A stretch of DNA of 64,000 nt from positions 18,334,103-18,398,102 of the forward strand of contig NC_087072.1 in assembly GCF_026151205.1 (NCBI RefSeq), read 5' to 3'. The stretch's first letter is position 1. Every line of letters starts with the position of its first letter. The notes beneath the pieces were generated by a model. The model saw only the letters and a list, made by a program, of their open reading frames with translations, did not search any database and had not been told where the DNA came from. The DNA comes from Bolinopsis microptera (taxonomy: Eukaryota; Ctenophora; Tentaculata; Lobata; Bolinopsidae). The position numbers and the translations under genes are program-made. This document shows positions 33,455 through 43,620 of the stretch, piece after piece.

Positions 33455-34344
33455 TCAGATACGCAGTTGAGGCATTCTTACAAAATATAAACAGGGGTTC
33501 AATGCTGAAATCGAAGGTATCAGGATCAGGGTGGTCAGGAAATGTCCATAGTTCTGCCACAGCTTTGTATTCTCGACGATCTTCTCTTTAAAACTGTTTC
33601 CATTGAATCCTGTCGCTAGGTACATAACCTCTACCACTAACCTTGGGAGGTTGCAAACGAGGAAGACAGTGGTGAATATAGTGAGGGTAGCGGTAATTCT
33701 GCGAGACTCTCTTGCCCTTTCGTCACCTGCAGCAGTGGTCACCGAACTTGATCGCAGCAAGGAACAGGCGTCACAACAAAGCAGATAAAAACGATCAGGG
33801 ATGGAATGAGAGCCTAGACTTGTTGAAAACCGGAATGAACGTTTGCATAGATCTTCCCTGATGTTGCGTTCAGAATCGGTTGTATTTCACAAAATGAGAC
33901 GGCTTTTCGAAACCTATAATCTTAATTTTCCCAGTATGGAGGTACAGCACATCAATCACTGAAAGTATTACCAGGTATATCGATACCCCAGGTATTATTT
34001 TCTTGTTATGCTTACCGATGTCATAATAAGGATACACTATTGCGATTGTCCTGAAGATGTTCAGTACCATAACCATGAATATTGAAGCTTTGATCAAGAG
34101 GTAAAACAAGATGGACCAGGATTTGCAGAACACATTGCTATTGAACATCATTGGAGTTCTACCCGTTATCAGAGATGTTATCACTGGAACTACACAGTAC
34201 ACATACCGATAAGCCGATATCAACTCCTGATATGATAGAATATTTCATACCAGTGGATTTCATCCCTTTTCTAATGAAGTAGATAAAGGAGGTAACGTTA
34301 CCTGCATCACCAAATATCATCAGAAGGCTTGTGAGGCTGCCCAA
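33455..34344 (-). pseudogene. Decayed rhodopsin-family GPCR
   Basis: Pieces in different frames cover TM1 to TM7: GDAGNVTSFIYFIRKG (TM1), then after a frame change near 34215 PVITSLITGRTPM and KSWSILFYLL (TM2-TM3), IAIVYPYY (end of TM3), VSIYLVILSVIDVL (TM4), a TM5-like stretch near 33805 in a third frame with a TAG stop just before it, then FTTVFLVCNLPRLV (TM6) and SALNPCLYF (TM7). At least two frame changes plus the stop break it. Splicing cannot explain the breaks, since no paired GT/AG sites surround them. Sequencing error is the main alternative. Confidence 0.75.
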
Positions 34345-34538
34345 AACATTGTATCTAAGTTTGTTCTGAACGAAATTCGGACTTGAAGTAGTACCATCTT
34401 TGTTTACACCCCTATACTATGTATTGGTGCCATATTGATACATGACAAATATAACATGGCCACAGTAGTGGTTCCCGGTGTGGTTCCAAATGTGCGTATT
34501 GGACGTGAATCTAATTGGAATGGATATACCTGAGATGA

Positions 34539-34913
34539 TCCAGTGAAGATGCTCCAGTAATCTCAGAGGATGGCGAACTCAATACACCATCTAGTTTTGT
34601 TCTAAACAGTAACTGGGAAACTGTTTTCTTTAACTCGACTGCTGGAAAATCGTTTGAAATTGAGTTCTGGATAAACAGACCTTCACACTTAGCTGATAAG
34701 GGTACGGTGACACTGAAGGTTGACTATATTTTCCTCGACAAAAATAAATTCGTGGAAGAAGTTGAAGATTTTTGCGATTCAGGGCATATAATGTGCGAGG
34801 ACCAACTCAACTGCATTAATCCGGAACATGTTTGTGATAATGATCCCGATTGTTATGATACAAACGACGAGAGTTCCTGGTGTCTAGATAGACCTTGTCT
34901 TTATTCACAATAG
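34539..34913 (+). CDS. Exon encoding an LDL-receptor class A domain
   Basis: The frame opens near 34539 with a possible acceptor (gatccag, ending 34543) and ends at a stop at 34913. The first part (NWETVFFNSTAGKSFEIEFW and on) looks like a beta-rich extracellular segment, perhaps CUB-like. The second half is a clear LDLa module: six Cys with CINPEHVCDNDPDC and the Ca-binding DTNDESSWC signature. LDLa modules occur in extracellular and receptor proteins, including some GPCR ectodomains, but the nearby GPCR remnant is on the other strand. No upstream exon or signal peptide was identified; it may be a gene fragment. Confidence 0.6.
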   Translation, partial: SSEDAPVISEDGELNTPSSFVLNSNWETVFFNSTAGKSFEIEFWINRPSHLADKGTVTLKVDYIFLDKNKFVEEVEDFCDSGHIMCEDQLNCINPEHVCDNDPDCYDTNDESSWCLDRPCLYSQ

Positions 34914-34955
34914 TTTAATTATTCACACAGTTTAATTATCTTAAAGATAATAAGT

Positions 34956-35516
34956 ATGAGTGTGGCTGCAGAGGAGGACAGGAGCGAGAATCCGATAGTG
35001 TTTGGGCTGAAAGAAGAGGATGAAGAACAGCTTCCAGCTCTGGTAACCGCAGTACTGGAGGAGATCGGGGAGAAACCTCATTTTGAAGCGACAAGAGTCG
35101 GCTGGAAGAGGCCAGGTACGGCTATCGGACCAGTCAAGATCACCGTCCTAAGCTCAACAGCAGTTCATCAGATTCTGACGAAAACAGGGAGACTGAGGCT
35201 GGCTGAGGCACACAAAGATGTATGGATTTGTCCTGATAGATCCAGTGAAGAGCGTGCAGCAAGGAAGAACCTGGTAACTGACCTGAAGAAGAAAAGGGCT
35301 GAACAGACTCATCTCGACCACTACATCCGTAACGGGAAGGTCTGTAGCCACCATGAAGTAATTCATGTCTCTCGGACACCGATCAGTATATGTAGGAGTA
35401 TCTTAAGGGTTTCGTACGTTATCGGATCAAACGGATTAAACGGATTAAACGGATTAAACGGATTAAACGGATTAAACGTTAATTGGTCAAGAGAAGCCCT
35501 AACACTCCTGGCTTGA
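34956..35516 (+). mobile_element. LINE ORF1-like protein fragment (RRM-type)
   Basis: 186 residues. NPIVFGLKEEDEEQLPALV, ATRVGWKRP, GPVKITVLSS and VWICPDRSSEERAARKNLV with HYIRNGKV are typical of the RNA-binding ORF1 of invertebrate non-LTR retrotransposons. ORF1 proteins coat the element RNA. The C-terminal end runs into a 9-bp tandem repeat (35429-35478) that encodes Asn-Gly-Leu repeats and is probably not ORF1 sequence. No ORF2 follows, so this is an isolated fragment. Confidence 0.75.
35424..35480 (+). repeat. 9-bp tandem repeat (aaacggatt), about 6 copies
   Basis: Perfect tandem units of aaacggatt directly after the ORF1-like region. It may be the microsatellite tail of the retroelement copy. 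Confidence 0.85.
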
Positions 35517-35706
35517 CAATACAAGAATGTAATCATAACATAGAAATAAGATACAAAAACCGTAAAGAAACATATACTATAATTTAAGCTAAGTCTCTCG
35601 GGAAACGAAGTGCATCTATATCAGCTAACAATTTAGCAATCTCTTTTAAAAGCTTTGGTTGAGTGAATATGAGATCCATTCCCTCGAGGAGGTTGGTTTT
35701 AGCTGT

Positions 35707-35807
35707 ACTAGCAGGAACCCGTATAACCCTAAAATGGTGTCAAGACTCAAGAGACTAAACTAATCATTACCTATTTAATTGGTGTTTTTGACACCACTTA
35801 AGGGTCC
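35707..35807. repeat. 101-bp interspersed repeat, copy 2
   Basis: Same length and orientation as 4653-4753. Begins actagcaggaacccgt and ends with agggtcc, with the internal inverted pair tggtgtcaa/ttgacacca. Its presence beside two separate LINE fragments suggests it is a 3' end or a SINE-like unit. Unproven. Confidence 0.7.
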
Positions 35808-35809
35808 GC

Positions 35810-36620
35810 TTTTTAGCATTTATACATTTCGGCCCATTTTATATGTTTGTTCGATTTGCTGTTCATTTGTATATTTTCTATTTTGCAAAAGTTGGATCCG
35901 ACAGTGTGTTATTTTTCGTGTGCGATTCACACTTTTGATTTAGTGTGGAATTTATGTGTGAATCTTAGGCATGGACACAAAGGACTGGTTGTTCGCGTCA
36001 TGAACATTCCTTTTTAGAATAGCTCGGTTTTTAAACTCTTTAGACTATAACCGTCAACCGTGCATTTTTCAGGACAGGTTTCGGTTTTTTCGTTTTTGAC
36101 TTTAAAAATTTAGATCCGACACAATGTTTATTGTAATGATCATTTTATTTTGAAATCCTTGAAAGTTGAAATCCTTTATTTTGAAATCCTATGATAACGT
36201 GGTAAAAATGTTTGCAGTGATTCATGGTACAAAAAGGGAAACTGATGTTTTCGTAAAAGTTTTCAAATGATCAGTACATAAACATGAAGTATTGAATTGA
36301 TAGTAGGTAGCATATACGCTAGGATTAGCTTCAGTGATCACTTATAGCGACCAGTTTATTGACAACTTTGATAAACTCTAGAAATTGTTAGGTTTTGAAA
36401 TAATTATTGATCAGAAGCGCGAAAAAAGCCTTTTCTTCGTCAAAATTCACCCCAATGACCATTTTTTCCTGGGAAAGCACTGGATTTTTTAATCTTTTCT
36501 CTTATTATCTTTCCTCTGCAAAATATGGCTAATAGTACATCGGTTCCTTCAACTGATGGAATTGGGACGTAAATGTAATCCTCAAAATTTAATAACCGGT
36601 GTTGAAAAGCTTATTCCGGA
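35810..36620. other. No gene seen (SLC17-like gene downstream flank)
   Basis: AT-rich, with no ORF that shows a family motif. Confidence 0.5.
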
Positions 36621-36628
36621 GCCTTATT

Positions 36629-38056
36629 CTAATCCAAAAGCACGTATTCATTACCATCTCCTTTTAGGTCCTGGTTCTTGTCCGTTATTTTCCCAATTAA
36701 GGAGGGATGCTTTTTCCACTCATCCCTCCAGACCAGCACTCCGAAGACAATACTGACCACCCCCGTCAGTCCCACCCCACTGCACAGCACAAAGAACCAC
36801 TTCCACCTCATCTCATACTCCTCCCAATACCCAGTCTTATTCTCGTCCACACTCGTCATTCCTGCTCTGATCAGGGGCACCAGAAACCCGGATGTTTCCC
36901 CCACTCCGTTTATGATACCAAACACTACTGGGCCATTAAAGGGGTCTAGTTCATAAGCCAGGGTCACAATGCCTCCAGCAAAAGCTGTCCCTATCATAAT
37001 ATCACTCACTACCAGGAGCAATATAGAAACTGACAAGTTCCCGGTGAATGGCATTATAGCGAGGCACACACATCTTATTACAAGCGGGATTATCATCATA
37101 CTTATTCTACATTTTAACCAGGACAATTTGGCATCCAGAAATGTAAGTACGCTTTTCCAACCCACTACAGAAAGCGCAGTTGTCAGACTCAATCCGAGTT
37201 GTAGGTAAGATAAAAACTCAGTGTCTGCTCCCCAAAATTCATTGAAGAAAAAGGGAATAGCCGTGAACTCGGGATAATACACTGACAGATGAACAACCAT
37301 ACAGATACAAAGACAGTAGAGGTAACGACGACGAAGTATATAAATTATAGATACCTTGTACAGGTCCGCATGTTCACCGGTCTTAGCCTTCTCTTCAATC
37401 TGTTGTTTCTTTTGGAACAGCATCTTCTCCTTACACGACATAAACCACGCTTGGGTAGGGTCATCCGGTATAAGTATGCACTGCATGAAGAACAAAAGTA
37501 TGAATACGATACCGCTGATATAGAAGGGGAAGGTCCACCCAATTCTCTCTGTTAACATTCCTACCATAAAGGGTCCCACCCCACTTCCAGTAAACAGCAT
37601 GATACCAGACATAGATAACACTAACTTCCCCTCCTCTCCTAGACCCCACTTTCGCGCGCAATCCATGTTACCGGGCAAAAACAATCCTGCTACAAACCCC
37701 TTCAGGACCTGGAAAACTATAGCTAAATCAGGTGAGAACCTTACAGTCATTGGCAAAGTTAGCTGAATTATACCCGAAATTATAGTGGAGAATCTGAGCG
37801 AATTGTTGAAGCCTATCTTTGTTGCAAAGAAAGCGGGTATCATCTGTAGAGCGTAGCCGTAGAAGAAAGCACCAATAAAAGAGGCTTGACGTTTGTCAGA
37901 CCAACAGAATTCTCCCTGATCCAGAGGGTCGGAGCAGTTTTTCTTCACCATCCCCCCGATCATGGCAAGGGGGCCGATATAACGGGAGCAAGCATCGTGA
38001 AACATGAGGAAGGTAGTCAGGAAGAAAGCTACGTATCGGTAGTGAGCAAGCTCCAT
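36629..38056 (-). CDS. SLC17-like anion/phosphate transporter (MFS), intact single exon
   Basis: 475 residues from ATG to stop with twelve hydrophobic segments. Family signs: RYVAFFLTTFLMFHDACSR (TM1), a large TM1-TM2 loop (KKNCSDPLDQGEFCWSDKRQ), GAFFYGYALQMIPAFFATKIG (TM2 with the conserved G-Y), KGFVAGLFLPGNMDCARKW (TM4), and FGIINGVGETSGFLVPL in the C-half. The family (sialin, vesicular glutamate, vesicular nucleotide and Na-phosphate transporters) exports organic anions or loads vesicles or lysosomes. The subtype cannot be told. The C-tail is hydrophilic. It is transcribed away from the p24 side of the window, with no nearby partner gene. Confidence 0.92.
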   Translation of the reverse strand: MELAHYRYVAFFLTTFLMFHDACSRYIGPLAMIGGMVKKNCSDPLDQGEFCWSDKRQASFIGAFFYGYALQMIPAFFATKIGFNNSLRFSTIISGIIQLTLPMTVRFSPDLAIVFQVLKGFVAGLFLPGNMDCARKWGLGEEGKLVLSMSGIMLFTGSGVGPFMVGMLTERIGWTFPFYISGIVFILLFFMQCILIPDDPTQAWFMSCKEKMLFQKKQQIEEKAKTGEHADLYKVSIIYILRRRYLYCLCICMVVHLSVYYPEFTAIPFFFNEFWGADTEFLSYLQLGLSLTTALSVVGWKSVLTFLDAKLSWLKCRISMMIIPLVIRCVCLAIMPFTGNLSVSILLLVVSDIMIGTAFAGGIVTLAYELDPFNGPVVFGIINGVGETSGFLVPLIRAGMTSVDENKTGYWEEYEMRWKWFFVLCSGVGLTGVVSIVFGVLVWRDEWKKHPSLIGKITDKNQDLKGDGNEYVLLD

Positions 38057-38059
38057 GCT

Positions 38060-39500
38060 GATGGTACCTTGAAAATATTGGTTAAATAATATTATCTATC
38101 TTTACCTGTCCATATCATGATTTTTTGCAAAATCATGTAGACAGCAAGTAAGGGAAAGAAGTGTACATTTCAGCGCAATAGCTTAATAGACTATACTAAA
38201 CAATATCCAGCAAACTCGCGCATTAATTGTGATACCTAGCCTTTTCTTCTCAGAGGATATGTACTCCCTCAAATCATTTATGACATTCTCACTCAGTCAG
38301 TTCATGACATTCCAAGCAAATAATATCATAATCATATGGATCTGAACCGTGTCTGCCGCTACAATCCATTGTTATATAATTACAGTGGGTTTAAGAGAAG
38401 TTATCAAAGTTTAATTGCTCGATCCACTGAACTGTTTTGAGTGGTTATTTTAGGGTCATGCTGGGCACTCGTGATACACCGTTTAGCCAATTATTATAGT
38501 CAAGCCATCACTGCTTCTTTTTAGGTGAATTGTATTTGACGCATATCATCAGTTATTGACTGATCGTCGAGTGTATAAATATAATGTATTGTCTCTAGTC
38601 GACAGAGCGATGAATGCTGTTTTAGGGTTACGATACTTACATGTATTATATATTATAATATATATTACATAATATGCGTTAATATTAAGAATAACACTTT
38701 CTATTCCGTTGTTTAATTTCATATGGGTAGAAAATTATATTGCTACCAGTCGTAGTGGAAATTTGACTAAGCGAGTATGCGATTAAACAACAAACTTAAT
38801 AATAATATTTATCAACTAGGAATTCGCTTCAAAGTACTACGTAGCGAATAAGTGCTACAAAGCTGTGAGGTGCTAATCGATACTGAACTGAGATAGGCAA
38901 ATCGAGAAATATTTACCCGGTTGTTATAGGTAGATACAATGTGAGCATATCAATCTATCCAAAAATTGAGAGGAAAATTACAAATATTGTCAATTTCGGA
39001 GGAATCATACATTTCTTAGAATAAAAGTTCTGCTACGAATTTACTGAGACCCTTCGTATGGAGTAGTATCTTGGTATGCTGCGTGAATACTGACGTAGCT
39101 GTGTGTCAATGTAAACCTAAAAGTAGCTAAAATCATACAATGGCATGTGTTAAAACATTAAAAATAATATAAATAATGTTAAGGGGAAAATGGGCGATTT
39201 TAACAGATATGACTATTTAGGACCCTAACACTTAGTACTATACGGCTGCATCACAGGGCGTCATCACAGACTCTCACTCACCCAACACAAATAATATGAA
39301 TTGTTCCGTTATAATATGGCCGTTATTTTATGGCCTCTATAGTAGTATAGTCTATACTCTACACTAAGTATTATTGAGATAACGGAGCTGATTTAATGGT
39401 CGAGGTAAAGGTGAAGCTGGAGATTATGGGTATGGGGATTCCGTTGAGTAGCTGTAGTTGAATGTTGAAAAGATACTAATTCCTTAATTCAAACTTGGTA
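38060..39500. other. No gene seen (SLC17-like gene upstream flank)
   Basis: AT-rich, with a long alternating stretch near 38643-38675. It probably holds the promoter of the SLC17-like gene; no specific element is recognised. Confidence 0.45.
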
Positions 39501-39504
39501 GCGG

Positions 39505-40437
39505 ATGCTCAAGACTCAAGTACAACAAAGTTATTTTTACTTGTGGACATCAGGCTGGTGGCGTCCACCAGTATCAATGTATTATTCTTCACTCATGGAT
39601 AAACAGAATGGCCGGTTAACAGGAAATATACAGGATTTTAAACAGGAAGTGAAGAGGAATCGTATGTATAGTATATGGCATATTCATAAAATTATAAGGA
39701 CTGATTGCTCAATTAACATCATAGCTGGATCTAACAGTCTTGTGCGACATGCCTTCAAAGAGCAACGCAGCCTCAGTCTTTCTTGGAACACCAACATCGA
39801 GACTGCACGGTCGGTTCTAAACCAAGCCAATGGACATCATCTAAAACTCTCACCTTCACAAATCAAAGAATCGATGCGTTCCAACTTCAGGCAGATATGG
39901 AACACTGAGAGATGGAACAACAAGAAACTAACGTTCTACAACACCATAAAGATGAGTTTTGGCTATGAGCAGTACCTCAATATGAATCTGTCGCACGCTG
40001 AATCCAAAAAGCTGGCTCAATTCAGATCAAGCTCACACAATTTCAATATTGAGACAGGACGTCATGGAACCCACAAAAGAAACCAGATCGTACCTCGGAT
40101 ATGTAAAGCTTGCTCAACAGAGGACATGGACATGCTCGAAAATTTTGCCGAAATGCCATTCTTCGACCCCATCATCGAAGATGAGGTACACGTCCTCCGG
40201 ACCTGCTCCCTGTATGAAGACTACCGACACCGCTTTAGTCAGAGAGCCAAAACCTGTCTTTTCGCTAACTTAGAGGGGCTATTCACAGATGCCAGCCTCA
40301 TAAGAGAGACAGCGAGGTTCTTGGTGAGAGCAAACAACAGGCGTTTCCCGAAGAAGGAAGTCACTAAGAAGGATCTGCTGAAGTCCAGCTGTAAAGTCCC
40401 CGCTACACCTCAACAGAACTCCTCTGCGGACACGTGA
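39505..40437 (+). mobile_element. LINE C-terminal fragment, same family as 5138-6946
   Basis: 310-residue frame. From about residue 125 it follows the C-terminal part of the minus-strand LINE at 5138-6946: NKKLTFYNTIKMSFGYEQYL, FNIETGRHG, CKACSTEDMD, MPFFDPIIEDEVHVLRTCSLY and RRFPKK match in order. It includes the Cys/His zinc-like segment. The RT palm is absent; the first ~60 residues do not match and may be flanking DNA. An independent 5'-truncated copy, more diverged than the 5-7 kb copy. Confidence 0.8.
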
Positions 40438-40439
40438 CG

Positions 40440-41050
40440 GTCAAGTCGAGCTTCATTTCATTTCATATCACGATCACCATATCATATCATTTTGGAACAT
40501 GTTCATGGGAATTAGATTATTTTATTTGCACTTGTTTCTCTTTCAACAAAAGATATGACGAAGTTAAATTTTTATGATTTTTAAATTTTTATTTTAAGAA
40601 AACTCTTGATCATAACTCAGAAACGTATCACTTTTTGTGCTTTCCTCCAAAATACACTTCAACGTCCCTTTTCAGGAGAGTTTGGGGGAAACCATACCAT
40701 GTACCAGAGCAGATAAGCCACAACTAAGATGCTATCAATGATACCTATTAAACGTATACAAACATTATAACATTATTTTTTATTTGGACATGAAGGGAAA
40801 CACAATTTGAGGTTTGAAATCTTCGTAAAAAATTACAACATGAAAGCGTGTCAAACATTTGAAATCAAGCAATTCATATATTTCTTTATTATATCAGGAT
40901 ATTATAAAAAAAGTAAACTTTATTCAATCAAAAATCGTACTGAGATCATATCATGACGAAGGACGCAAAGTTACTAAAAGTGGAAATAAAATTAAAAAAC
41001 TGGTGGAAGCTTTGAGGATATGATAAAAATTGAAGGAGGGTCTGTGGTTC
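40440..41050. other. No gene seen
   Basis: AT-rich DNA after the LINE fragment; no motif noted. Confidence 0.5.
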
Positions 41051-41059
41051 ACCTTGCTA

Positions 41060-41138
41060 ATCACGTACTTACGTGTACTACTTGACGTGCTTACGCGTAC
41101 TACGTAACGTGCTTACGCGTACTACGCGACGTGCTTGT
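41060..41138. repeat. ~22-bp tandem repeat (acgtgcttacgcgtactacg)
   Basis: Three to four imperfect copies of a unit around acgtgcttacgcgtactacg. It contains the self-complementary word acgcgt. Not coding as far as can be seen. Confidence 0.7.
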
Positions 41139-41584
41139 TTCACTGCAAGCGCGACGGTTCTGGTTAGAGAAAGGTCTGTGGCTTTATGCCAGAAGAGCTT
41201 AGCCTTAGTCGTACTCGTAGCATCCTGTATTAGTCTGCCACAGCTTTTATCTGTTTATGAACAGAAAAAGCCTGAGGTGAGAGGTCCCCAGGTAACGATA
41301 ATAAAGTGCAAGTTATCGACAATAATATGTGATGAAATTAAATAGTGATTAATATGAATTCTTCAGCGGATTATATTTATAACGGGGTGTTCGTCGCAAC
41401 TTTATTTCTAGATCAAAACCTCGAGATTTATTTAATTTGCATTTTTATTCCCTCCCTACCGTACTACTACTAAGTTAATTCCAAAAAATCTAAGTCTTAA
41501 ATCAATTAAAATTTAAATGTATCATTTTGATTTAAAGGCCGGGTAGGGCCAGGGGGTCGCTTAATGCTGAAAGTTGCTGACGGA

Positions 41585-41712
41585 GGGAGGATATAAGACG
41601 TTTGCCTCACATTTCACAAATATTTGCCGCACTTGTCACCAAATTTGCTGCACGCTTGCCGCACATTAAGCAATTTTAGGCAAGTGCCGCACTTACGTTT
41701 CAAAGTTGTCTG
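41585..41712. mobile_element. Possible hAT end fragment with TGCGG/CCGCA motifs
   Basis: Several copies of a short word around tttgccgcacttg / gccgcacatt occur in 130 bp. It is the complement of the tgtgcggcaaa word in the subterminal zones of the hAT-like element at 14758-16572. No matching terminal inverted repeat was found, so this may be a truncated end. Confidence 0.4.
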
Positions 41713-41714
41713 TG

Positions 41715-43550
41715 AGGCGGTGTCTCAAATTCAAAAGTCACTGAATTTCTTTTAACATTTCTTAAAGTACCGAATTTCTGCTGGTTGGGTCAATTGCACT
41801 ATACTACTATATCATATATGTAAATGAACGGTCATACATTGACCAGTTTGTCATACAATCTATAAGCACCCTTTTATAACGCATTTGTGGTTATCTAAAT
41901 TAAAATAGATTAAAGCGACGACGAATGAATCAAATACCGGATGGTAACTGTTAAACTTAAAGACAACTACAAACTGCGCTAACTTTGAATTGTTGAAATT
42001 TTGTACGGAGGATAAGATGAATTGAAAGGATCGCTGCACGTGGGTTTATTTTGCATCACACTTTTGCACTATCTCTGCTAAACGCGTGGTCGGTAGTGAA
42101 CAATGCTACCGAGTATATTTTAGCGTTTTCTGAAATCAATCGCAATGATTTTAGTTTGAAGTTCGACCTAGTCAGTAGTCACCCTTATTATCTGCTAACG
42201 CAACTTTTATTGAAACGCGTATATCTCATAGCTAGCTATGCAATTATAAAATTTAAAATGGAGCGGTGTTTCCTCGGCCCTCGCATGATATACTTCTGCA
42301 ATCTATAATATGGTATCGATTTTATACGTATCGTACTTCTACATGACAATCTACATGGTATCGATTTTAGACGTACCGGGCTTGCATGATTCTTTGCTAC
42401 GATCAGTTTATTATAAGTCAATAAATAAGATCAGTTTACTGATCATGTCATAAGCAGTACATATTATACATTCTTGCAGTTGTTTCATGATTTCCTACTG
42501 CCATTTTAATACCGTATGCTCGAATCAAAGGACGCTAATTTGTACCTAGCTATAAGCTAATATAAGTTTAAGCTAAATTAAGTTTATAAGCTAATATAAG
42601 TCTAACATGATTTTGTGGGCATGTTTTATCCTATAAATGGTTCCGCTTCGAAACCGCATAGCAGTTGTTATATGTAACAATCATTTACCTTGCAGTTGCT
42701 ACCTTAGTTATACCAATGACCATTGAAAAGTAGAAATTATCGCCCGATTAAACTCCAATTATCGCCAGATTTCCCTAATTTTCACAGAGGTACCGCATGA
42801 TCACTAAAATTTAGACACAGTAAAATCACTATAATTTAGCTGGTAGCCAAGTCCCTAGCATTGTTATTTATCAGCAGAGCAGAGGCTGTGTCGGCATGAT
42901 CAAGTCTGTAAATAGCTAACTTTTTGCTTCGTTATCAGATCGTTGAATGCTCCTATATAGTCTCCTATGCAACGTCAGATGCATTTGTCAACACCCGATG
43001 AATAGGTGTCCTAAATTTAAGAGAAGCAATTTGCCTTTAATTTTTAGGTTCATGCTTTGATTATAAAAAATCGTTCTCTTTTACTCTACTGTCAGTGTAA
43101 ATGTTAATTTTGCTGACGTAGTGTTCCCCGGTCATTTGATAAATGATCAGTGGCCAAAGCGTTTAAACAAACGTTAGCATACCCCGTATTTGAGTTTGCA
43201 TATGACTTCATAATAATTATGATCAAGCTTTGATGATTCATGATATCAATTATCACGCAATCGTTATTGATGAGTCCAGAGACTGTCCGCAGTCCGTGTA
43301 CTCGGTGTGCATGATTAGACCGTTCGGTCCTACAGGCTTCGGATCTGTGATTAGACTTTTTGATAATCATCATCATCATTCTCTGCTTATCTCAGGATCT
43401 GTCGTTTACTTTTAGCATCAACATAAAATTCAAAACTTAGTGAATTCCATTTTCAATGTCCCCGTTGCAAAAGTCCAAACTGTAATGTTTCATTTGATTA
43501 AAAACGGGCCAAGAAAAGATTGCAATTGATTCCTCAAATATCCTGATCTC
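41715..43550. other. No gene seen
   Basis: AT-rich; a small repeated word (taagctaatataagttt) recurs near 42555-42602. ORFs here are short and without family signal. Confidence 0.5.
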
Positions 43551-43553
43551 TTT

Positions 43554-43619
43554 TTAGTAATAATATTCACTTAAATTTACTGCTAATTAGCAGTAAATTT
43601 AAGTGAATATTATTACTAA
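43554..43619. repeat. 66-bp perfect palindrome
   Basis: Reads the same on both strands from ttagtaataatattcac to its complement, with the centre ctaattag at 43583-43590 and no spacer. Could extrude a cruciform. No transposon ends or flanking duplications were found. Confidence 0.9.
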
Positions 43620-43620
43620 C

